Positions 26,591 through 33,406 of a stretch of DNA of 64,000 bases are shown here, piece after piece. Both the position numbers and the translations under genes were made by a program. The notes beneath the pieces were generated by a model. That model saw nothing but the letters and a program-made list of their open reading frames with translations, made no database searches and was not told the DNA's origin. The stretch is from assembly GCF_004028635.1 (NCBI RefSeq), contig NZ_RQJW01000023.1, forward strand, positions 1 to 64,000, given 5' to 3'. This stretch comes from Streptomyces cyaneus (lineage in GTDB: Bacteria; Actinomycetota; Actinomycetes; Streptomycetales; Streptomycetaceae). Positions within the stretch are counted from its first letter, which is position 1; each line of letters begins with the position of its first letter.

Positions 26591-27661
26591 TCAGGCCTGC
26601 GGCGCGAAGATCTCCGCGAGGTCGTAGCGGACCGGCTCCTCCAACTGCGCGTAGGTGCAGCTCTCGGGCGTGCGGTCCGGGCGCCAGCGGCGGAAGCGGG
26701 CCGTGTGCCGGAAACGCACCCCGTTCTCCATGTGGTCGTACGCCACCTCGGCCACCCGCTCCGGCCTGAGCGGCACCCAGGACAGGTCCTTCTTGCCCGA
26801 CCAGCGGCTCGGCGCGCCCGGCAGCCGGGCCGACTCGTGGGCCGCCTCCTCGGCCCAGGCCGCCCAGGGATGCCCCGCGGCATCCGCCATGCGCAGCGGC
26901 TCCAGCTCCTCGATGAGTTCGGCGCGCCGCTTCATGGGGAACGCCGCCGACACACCCACATGCTGGAGGGTGCCCCGTTCGTCGTGGAGACCGAGCAGCA
27001 AGGAGCCCACGACCGGTCCGCTCTTGTGCAGGCGGTAGCCCGCGACGACGACGTCCGCCGTGCGCTCGTGCTTGATCTTGAACATGGCCCGCTCGTCCTG
27101 GAGGTAGCGCAGGGTGAGCGGCTTGGCGATGACACCGTCCAGTCCGGCCCCCTCGTACTGCTCGAACCACCCCTGAGCCGTCTCGATGTCGGTCGTCGCC
27201 GGCGCCACATGCACCGGCGCCGTCACCCCGGACAGCGCCATGGTGAGCATCGCCCGCCGGTCCGCCAGCGGGGTCTCCAGCAGCGACTCGTCCGCCAGCG
27301 CCAGCAGGTCGAAGGCCACGAACGACGCCGGGGTCCGCTCGGCCAGCATCCGCACCCGGGAGTCGGCCGGGTGGATGCGCTCGGTGAGCGCGTCGAAGTC
27401 CAGCCGTCCCTCCCGAGCGATGACGATCTCCCCGTCCAGCACGCACCGCTCGGGCAGCCGCTCCTTCAACCCCGCCACCAGCTCGGGAAAGTACCTGGTC
27501 AAAGTCTTGCCCGTACGGCTCCCCAACTCGACCTCGTCCCGATCCCGAAATGCGATCGCCCGAAACCCGTCCCACTTCGCCTCGTACTGCATGCCCGGCG
27601 GGATCTTCGCCACCGACTTGGCGAGCATCGGCTTCACGGGCGGCATCACCGGCAGGTCCAT
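26591..27661 (-). CDS. ATP-dependent DNA ligase, LigD-type ligase module
   Basis: A 356-aa stand-alone ligase. The adenylated lysine is K29 in EAKWDGFRAI (motif I, KxDGxR). Later nucleotidyltransferase motifs include LDGEIV (III), FVAFDLL (IIIa), DGVIAKP (IV) and FKIKHERTADVVVAG (V), with the OB-fold behind. It resembles the ligase part of LigD and would seal breaks in non-homologous end joining. The matching primase/polymerase module is encoded divergently 75 bp away; no Ku gene is in the window. No good binding site precedes ATG 27661; ATG 27646 is possible. Confidence 0.92.
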   Translation of the reverse strand: MDLPVMPPVKPMLAKSVAKIPPGMQYEAKWDGFRAIAFRDRDEVELGSRTGKTLTRYFPELVAGLKERLPERCVLDGEIVIAREGRLDFDALTERIHPADSRVRMLAERTPASFVAFDLLALADESLLETPLADRRAMLTMALSGVTAPVHVAPATTDIETAQGWFEQYEGAGLDGVIAKPLTLRYLQDERAMFKIKHERTADVVVAGYRLHKSGPVVGSLLLGLHDERGTLQHVGVSAAFPMKRRAELIEELEPLRMADAAGHPWAAWAEEAAHESARLPGAPSRWSGKKDLSWVPLRPERVAEVAYDHMENGVRFRHTARFRRWRPDRTPESCTYAQLEEPVRYDLAEIFAPQA

Positions 27662-27736
27662 GCTGTCGATTCTGCTCGCATACGGCTGCCGCCGCCCGGT
27701 GTGCGAGGTGTGCCGGGTCCGCCTACCGTGGCTCGC

Positions 27737-28747
27737 ATGGGCGAAGCGGTGGAACTGGAAGCGGGCGGCCGGACCGTTCGCCTGTCCAACCCGGGCAAGA
27801 TCTTCTTCCCCGAGCGCGGCTTCACCAAGCTGGACCTCGCCCGCTACTACATCGCAGTCGGCCCCGGCATCCTGCGCGCCCTGCGCAACCGCCCCACCAC
27901 CCTGGAGCGCTACCCGGACGGCGTCACCGGCGAGTGGTTCTTCCAGAAGCGGGCGCCCAAGAACATGCCCGACTGGATCCCCACCGCCCACATCACGTTC
28001 CCCAGCGGCCGCAGCGCCGACGAGATGTGCCCCACCGAGGAGGCCGCCGTCCTGTGGGCCGCCCAGTACGGCACGCTCACCTTCCACCCCTGGCCGGTGC
28101 GCCGCGACGACGTGGACAGCCCCGACGAACTCCGCATCGACCTGGACCCACAGCCCGGCACCGACTTCGACGACGCCGTCCGCGCCGCCCACGAACTGCG
28201 CGCCGTCCTGGACGAGTTCGGCGGCCTGCGCGGCTGGCCCAAGACCTCCGGCGGCCGCGGCCTGCACGTCTTCGTGCCCATCGAGCCGCGCTGGACCTTC
28301 ACCCAGGTCCGGCGCGCCGCCATCGCGGTCGGCCGCGAGATGGAACGCCGGATGCCCGAGCAGGTGACGATCAAGTGGTGGAAGGAGGAGAGAGGCGAAC
28401 GCATCTTCATCGACTACAACCAGACGGCACGCGACCGCACGATCGCCTCCGCCTATTCCGTACGACCACGCCCCCACGCCCCCGTCTCGGCCCCCCTGCG
28501 CTGGGAGGAGGTCGGCGAGGCCCACCCCCAGGACTTCGACCTCGCGACCATGCCCGCGCGCTTCGCCGAACTCGGCGACGTGCACGCGGACATGGACGAC
28601 CACCGCTTCTCGCTGGACGCGCTGCTGGAACTGGCCAACAAGGACGAACACGACCACGGCCTCGGCGACCTGCCGTACCCACCCGAGTATCCGAAGATGC
28701 CGGGGGAGCCGAAGAGGGTGCAGCCGAGCCGGGCCCGCAAGACCTGA
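27737..28747 (+). CDS. LigD-type primase/polymerase (PolDom)
   Basis: A 336-aa AEP-superfamily polymerase equivalent to the polymerase domain of LigD. The catalytic Asp pair is D135/D137 in ELRIDLDPQPG; other family motifs are TSGGRGLHVFVPIEP and IFIDYNQTARDRTIASAYSVRPRPHAPVS (given here as key stretch near residues 225-255). It fills gaps and adds nucleotides at broken ends, preferring ribonucleotides in known relatives. It is divergent from the ligase module, so actinobacterial LigD functions are split into two genes here. Confidence 0.93.
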   Translation: MGEAVELEAGGRTVRLSNPGKIFFPERGFTKLDLARYYIAVGPGILRALRNRPTTLERYPDGVTGEWFFQKRAPKNMPDWIPTAHITFPSGRSADEMCPTEEAAVLWAAQYGTLTFHPWPVRRDDVDSPDELRIDLDPQPGTDFDDAVRAAHELRAVLDEFGGLRGWPKTSGGRGLHVFVPIEPRWTFTQVRRAAIAVGREMERRMPEQVTIKWWKEERGERIFIDYNQTARDRTIASAYSVRPRPHAPVSAPLRWEEVGEAHPQDFDLATMPARFAELGDVHADMDDHRFSLDALLELANKDEHDHGLGDLPYPPEYPKMPGEPKRVQPSRARKT

Positions 28748-28758
28748 GTACGCCTCGG

Positions 28759-29589
28759 CTACTCGCCCTCTTCGACTGCCGGATCCGGATCGGGCTGCGG
28801 GACGTACTCCAGGGCCGCCTCCGGAGTGTCCTGGATCTCCTCCAGGATCTCGGGCGGTACCTCGGCCGGGCGGTCGCGGGACGTCCGCAGGCCGGGCACA
28901 TACCCGTAAGCGGCCTCGATCCCCCGTAGGAACCTGCGGCGCAGCCGCAGCACCCGGTAGAAGGGTGTCACCGTAGCGCCGACCAGCTCGCACACCAGCT
29001 CGGAGGAATGGGTGCTGCGCGCCTTCGAGGCCAGATCGGCGAGGCCGGCCGGCCCCGCTCCGGCGGTTGCCCTCGCGGTGAACTCGATCGTGGCGCCCTT
29101 CTCCCGAGCCATGAGAACCGTGCCGGACTGCGCGGTCACGAGGTGGCTGACCACACACCAGTCCAACTCCCAGTCCCCGGCGAGATAGCGGTTCAGCAGT
29201 TGCTTCGCCACCTTCGGCTGGGACGCGAGATGATGTTCGCTCAACCCCTGGTACACGACGAGGACGGCGTACTTGCGGGTGAACGTGACCTTCATGCGGC
29301 CTTGGGCATCGGCCAGGTTCGCCACCGGTACGCCTGTCTGCGCCACGGTGCCGTGCGTCACCTCGACAGCGCCTTTGGTGTACCAGACCAGCCCGTCATC
29401 GGTTCGGGGATCCACAGAGGCCGACTCGATGTCCTGATCGCGGAGGTTGCCGACAGGCACGACGGTCCGCTTGAGTACCGTGCCGTACGCGCCCAGCGCC
29501 TGCCGTGACGACGGATGCCAGGTCACCCAGTAGCCCGGGCCCCAGAGCCCGGTGAGGGAGCGGACGAACTTCCGGGAGGGATCGGCCAT
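28759..29589 (-). CDS. Unrecognised beta-rich 276-aa protein, third gene of the CHAT cassette
   Basis: A 276-aa protein with no signal peptide. Its ATG overlaps the CHAT gene stop (TGATG). The pattern is mostly beta strands (GYWVTWHPSS, GTVLKRTVVPVGNL, MKVTFTRKYAVLVVYQG, WELDWCVVSHLVTAQSGTVL, KGATIEFTARA), then amphipathic and basic YRVLRLRRRFLRG, then an acidic Pro/Glu tail (about residues 246-276). Size, strand pattern, a C-terminal tail that could be clipped, and coupling to a caspase-like protease recall bacterial gasdermins. However, it lacks the N-terminal cysteine seen in several of them, and I cannot show homology. It may instead be another protease-activated effector or a regulator. 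Confidence 0.85.
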   Translation of the reverse strand: MADPSRKFVRSLTGLWGPGYWVTWHPSSRQALGAYGTVLKRTVVPVGNLRDQDIESASVDPRTDDGLVWYTKGAVEVTHGTVAQTGVPVANLADAQGRMKVTFTRKYAVLVVYQGLSEHHLASQPKVAKQLLNRYLAGDWELDWCVVSHLVTAQSGTVLMAREKGATIEFTARATAGAGPAGLADLASKARSTHSSELVCELVGATVTPFYRVLRLRRRFLRGIEAAYGYVPGLRTSRDRPAEVPPEILEEIQDTPEAALEYVPQPDPDPAVEEGE

Positions 29590-32381
29590 CAGTCGACTCC
29601 GTAGTGTTGGAAGCAGTCGATGTACATGCTGTCGGCGAACGGGGGGTCGAACGGCGGCAGATCGTCGGTGTCCAGCAGCGAGGCCGCCTCGGCCCGGGAC
29701 ATGGTGGCGAGCCGTTCCCGTGCCGCTGCCAGCGCGGCGGACGGGCTGCCCTCGTACGCAAAGTAGAACGCCCGCATCAACAACGCCGCTGCCGAGTCGG
29801 AAGCGGGCCACAGGGATGCCACGACATTGCGGGCCCCGGCGACCAGGAACGCTCCGGGCAGACTGGTGAACTCGCTGGCCGCATGGAGCCGGGACAGCCC
29901 CGACGTGCACGCCGAGAGGACCACCAGCGTGCAGTGCGGCATGTGCAGCCGCCCGGTGATCTGCGCCGCGGTGAACAGGCCGGACCCGGACGCGGTCGTC
30001 CGCCGCGCCCCGAGCGGATCCGGCGAAGGCGACGGCAGCACCTCGAGCCCGGAGAGATAGGAGTTCTCGGCGTCGAAGTGTCCGTGGCAGGCGAAATGCA
30101 CTCGCCCCGCCTCCGGCAGCGTGGCGAGCAACCGGCCGATCTCCGGAGCGCAGTCCTGATAGCCCAGCCCCGCCGAGACGTCCCCGGCGGCGTGCGGCAG
30201 TGTTCCGGAAGGGTCTCCCACCGAGATCCAGGGACGCCGGCCGTCACGCTGTCGCGCCCGCAGCAGAGGCAGGGCTCCGGGCGTCGGGAGCACGCTCACG
30301 GCACTGTTTTCCCACCGCGTCGCCAGCCGCCAGTACGGCAGGTGGAACAGCTCGTTCTCCGGACTGATCAGAACCCGCCGGGGCGGCCGGGAGCAGACCG
30401 ACTCGACCGTCTCGGCCACGGGGCCGAGAAGTACCGTGTCGAGATCCCGGAGGGCCTCCCGCACGAGGAAGCGCGTCTCGTCCACCTCGTCGGGGTGGGG
30501 GTCCAGGGACTCGCGATAGGCGCGCTGCAGCCGGCGGAGGAACCGACGCCGCGTGCTCTCGTCCCAGGCGATCAGCCGAGCCGAGGCTTGTCCGGTGTCC
30601 GCGAGGCAGGTGACGACGACTCCCTCGGGCACGGTCAGCAGGTCGACGAGCACCTCCTGAGGGGCCAGCGCGGCGGCCAACTCGTCCGTCGGTACCGGAG
30701 CGGAACTCACGGCGAGTGTCAGCTTCCTGGCGTCGGCCGCCCGCTCCAGACGCTGTGCGGTCCGGTCCCGCTCGGCCACGGATTCGGTGAGGCTCTCGCG
30801 GTGCGCCGCGGCCAGCTGGACGGCGGCCTCGGCGGCCCGCAGATCGAGCATGGCGGACACCAGCTCGGGGTCGGCGTGCTCCTCGACGATCCGGCCGACG
30901 CGCAGCGCCTCGGTCGTGGTGGCAGCGCGGGCGCGCTGCCCCAGTTCCAGCAGCGCGTCGGGACGCGGTCGCATGCCGGTGCGACCGGGGCCCTCGCTGG
31001 TGTCGTCGCCGGCCTGGTGCAGGACGGCAGCCATGAAAATGGCGGTGTCGTACGCACGGGAGAGGGTGATCGCCACGTTCTGGCTCAGCTCGACGGTGGT
31101 GGCACCATCGCGCAGTCGCTCACCCAGCTCGATGGACTGATCGATCTCGTGGCGGGCCTCGTCCACCCAGGTCTGGTAGAGGAGGTGACGGGCGAGGTTG
31201 GTGCGGGAACGGACCTCCCGCAGCGCGTCGTCGGAGCGCCGGGCCGTAGCGATGGCCGCTCGCAGTGCCATCTCGGCCTGTTCCGGCTGTTTGCACTGAG
31301 CGAGCGCGGCCCCGAGCGCGTTGCGGGCGTCGGCTTCGAGGTCGGTCTGGTGCACACGGCGGGCGTCGGCGATGGCCTTCCGGAACAGCGGCACGGCCTC
31401 CGCTGCCCGCTCGGGCGCGCGCAACATGATCGCCGACGCGCGCTGCCATGCCGATGCGCCCTCCTCCCCGTCCGCCTCCAGCCCCGTCAGATCGTGCCGC
31501 CAGTGGCCCGCCCAGTTGCGGTGACCCGCGCGGTCGGCCTCCGCCGCCGCATCGTTGAGGAAGTAGTTGGCGCGCCGCACATCGCCGAGCATCTCCCACG
31601 TGATGCCCGCCTCACTGAGGGCGAACGCGGCTGTGAGACGATCGTCCGCGGCGAGCGCCAGGCTCCGGGCGTCCTCCAAGGCGGTGAGCGCCTCCTCGAA
31701 CTGACCGGCCTGCCGGGCGAACAGGGCGTGCTGGATCGCGAATCTGGCCGGCGTGTGCAGGATCTCGCCGGCCCGGTCCGACGTGATGCGGGCACGGACC
31801 CGGCACGCGGCGCGCACCTGGTCCAGAGCCCTTACGGTGTCCCCGCTCCGTGCCGCCAGGGTCGCCTCGTCGAACAGCAGCATGCAGAGGTCGTTCGCAC
31901 TCCCCAGCCGTTCGGCGGATGCGACGACCGCGGGACAGTCCTGGAAGAACTCCTCCCGACGGTCCAGCAGGACAAGCGCGCGAAGGCGGAACCTTCGGGC
32001 CTCCAGTTGTGTCAGTTCGTCGTCGGCCAGCAGGTCCACAGCCCGTTCGAGGAGCGGCAGGGCCGGTTCCGGAAGGTTCAGTTCGAGCAGGCGCAGAGCT
32101 CCGCTGCCGAGGACCTGGCCGCGCACGACACCGCCGAGCGGTTCGGCGGCCGCGTCAGCGAGGTCCGTCAGGACCAGGACGCCGTCCACGCTGTGGGCCG
32201 CGTCGATCATCGACTGAAGATGCGCCACTTCGGCCCATCGTCTCGACCAGTCGACGGCACCGGCCGTGCTGCGAATGATCTCCTCGGCATCGGCTTTGGC
32301 CAGTCGTCCGTCCAGCACGGCCGACACGACATCGACAACTCCTGTTCCGTCCCGGTCAGAAGCCATCGCCCAGCCTGTCAC
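29589..32381 (-). CDS. TPR-CHAT caspase-like protease
   Basis: A 930-aa protein if started at GTG 32381, which has GAGGA five bases upstream; ATG 32366 (five codons later) is the alternative. Residues about 50-500 are tetratricopeptide-like helical repeats (ALPLLERAVDLL, FEEALTALEDARSLA, AVPLFRKAIADARR). The C-terminal 300 residues form a CHAT peptidase domain with the catalytic His in HFACHGHFD (about 763) and Cys in LSACTSGLS (about 824), plus ISPENELFHLPYW, GAFLVAGARNVVASLWP and FYFAYEG. CHAT proteases cut partner proteins in separase- and caspase-like pathways, including phage defence. It overlaps both flanking genes, so all three should act together. Confidence 0.93.
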   Translation of the reverse strand: MTGWAMASDRDGTGVVDVVSAVLDGRLAKADAEEIIRSTAGAVDWSRRWAEVAHLQSMIDAAHSVDGVLVLTDLADAAAEPLGGVVRGQVLGSGALRLLELNLPEPALPLLERAVDLLADDELTQLEARRFRLRALVLLDRREEFFQDCPAVVASAERLGSANDLCMLLFDEATLAARSGDTVRALDQVRAACRVRARITSDRAGEILHTPARFAIQHALFARQAGQFEEALTALEDARSLALAADDRLTAAFALSEAGITWEMLGDVRRANYFLNDAAAEADRAGHRNWAGHWRHDLTGLEADGEEGASAWQRASAIMLRAPERAAEAVPLFRKAIADARRVHQTDLEADARNALGAALAQCKQPEQAEMALRAAIATARRSDDALREVRSRTNLARHLLYQTWVDEARHEIDQSIELGERLRDGATTVELSQNVAITLSRAYDTAIFMAAVLHQAGDDTSEGPGRTGMRPRPDALLELGQRARAATTTEALRVGRIVEEHADPELVSAMLDLRAAEAAVQLAAAHRESLTESVAERDRTAQRLERAADARKLTLAVSSAPVPTDELAAALAPQEVLVDLLTVPEGVVVTCLADTGQASARLIAWDESTRRRFLRRLQRAYRESLDPHPDEVDETRFLVREALRDLDTVLLGPVAETVESVCSRPPRRVLISPENELFHLPYWRLATRWENSAVSVLPTPGALPLLRARQRDGRRPWISVGDPSGTLPHAAGDVSAGLGYQDCAPEIGRLLATLPEAGRVHFACHGHFDAENSYLSGLEVLPSPSPDPLGARRTTASGSGLFTAAQITGRLHMPHCTLVVLSACTSGLSRLHAASEFTSLPGAFLVAGARNVVASLWPASDSAAALLMRAFYFAYEGSPSAALAAARERLATMSRAEAASLLDTDDLPPFDPPFADSMYIDCFQHYGVD

Positions 32382-33270
32382 CGAGTTCCTCGACGAGGAC
32401 GTTCAGATGCTCCAGGAACCCTTCGGGCCAGTCGCCGAAGACCAGTCGTGCGGCCTCGTCCGGATCATCCTGGAGCCACTCCGCGAAACGTCGGGTGCAG
32501 TGCAGGAACCTCGCGGCCTGGAGGATGACGCCTGGGTGGTCGAGCCGTACACCCCCTCCCGACCACGCGTCTTCCGGCGCCAGACAGGACAGCCAGGTGA
32601 ACAGCGTCCCGAGACGCTCCGGCAGGAAGTAGTACGGCAGATAAGGCAGTCGTTCGGAGAGGAGGAAGACATAGGCCCGTACCTCGGGAACCTCCCACAC
32701 CTCGCGCGGATCGTCCGGCGGGATGTCGAAGGAGATGGCCACCCGGCCGCGTAACTCCCTGAGCTGCTGAAGCCGTTCCGGTCCCCGCTCGCCCTCGTGG
32801 CGGGAGAACAGGGCGACGAAGGGATAGATGTCGGCCGAGTCGAGCATCTGTCGTTCCACCGTGATCAGCATCGGCCGCTCATCGGGCACTTCGTCGACGG
32901 AGATCAACCGGTCCGACTCGGCGTCGAGGATGCCGACTTCGGGTTCCGTGACCACGAGCCCCGCTGACTCGAGTTCGTCCGCCACCCATACGGACAGCGT
33001 GTCGTCGTCGAACTCGTCCTCGTACAGTGCGGCGAGTGTCTGCGCCAGCTGGGCGTGTCCGTGCCAGGTGCCGGCACGCTGCCTGGCGAGGTGTACGCAC
33101 TGACGGCAGGTGGCCGCGGTCTGTTCGGGATCGGACCCGACGAGTTCCTTGAGGGCGTTGAGATTCATGTGCTGGGTGCCGTCCCCGAGGGGTACGCCCA
33201 AGGCCAGAACGCGCTGCTGGAAGGTGGGTTCGTCCCCTGTCGTGCCGTTGTCGTCGTCCAATTCGGGCAT
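32356..33270 (-). CDS. Unrecognised 304-aa protein, first gene of the CHAT cassette
   Basis: I do not recognise this family. The protein is acidic and soluble with no membrane segment. An N-terminal helical part contains CRQCVHLARQRAG. A central alpha/beta part follows (LISVDEVPDERPMLITVERQ, then VAISFDIPPDDPREVWEVPEVRAYVFLL), and a Trp/Leu-rich C-terminus (LPYLPYYFLPERLGTLFTWLSCL, cited only as residues about 215-240) ends in helices. Leu173 is encoded by TTA (bases 32752-32754), which in Streptomyces needs the bldA tRNA and usually delays expression to development. Its end overlaps the CHAT start. A sensor or adaptor for the protease is an inference from context only. Confidence 0.8.
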   Translation of the reverse strand: MPELDDDNGTTGDEPTFQQRVLALGVPLGDGTQHMNLNALKELVGSDPEQTAATCRQCVHLARQRAGTWHGHAQLAQTLAALYEDEFDDDTLSVWVADELESAGLVVTEPEVGILDAESDRLISVDEVPDERPMLITVERQMLDSADIYPFVALFSRHEGERGPERLQQLRELRGRVAISFDIPPDDPREVWEVPEVRAYVFLLSERLPYLPYYFLPERLGTLFTWLSCLAPEDAWSGGGVRLDHPGVILQAARFLHCTRRFAEWLQDDPDEAARLVFGDWPEGFLEHLNVLVEELGDRLGDGF

Positions 33271-33341
33271 GCACGCCCCCGTCCCCCGTGGCGCTCAATC
33301 CGCCGTGATGCCGGAAGTGTAGAGGAGCGTCCCCGGACGAG

Positions 33342-33380
33342 GTCCCCTTCCGCGCGAATTGTGAGCCCGCGGAAGGGGAC
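33342..33380 (-). terminator. 13-bp stem-loop after the cupredoxin-DUF1080 gene
   Basis: Perfect arms GTCCCCTTCCGCG (33342-33354) and CGCGGAAGGGGAC (33368-33380) with a 13-base loop, starting 27 bases past the stop codon of the minus-strand gene. It separates that transcript from the CHAT cassette, whose promoter must lie in 33271-33341. Confidence 0.8.
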
Positions 33381-33406
33381 GACCCGCCTGCGTTCGGGAG
33401 CCGTTG

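Noticed and set aside
26591..29158. Apparent 855-aa fusion of a ligase with upstream sequence
   Set aside because: The upstream part is antisense to the polymerase gene and lacks any recognisable domain; the ligase starts at 27661.
29604..32528. 974-aa plus-strand ORF opposite the CHAT gene
   Set aside because: It is a GC-driven shadow with Arg/Gly-rich composition, no domain and no start signal; the CHAT motifs are unmistakable on the minus strand.
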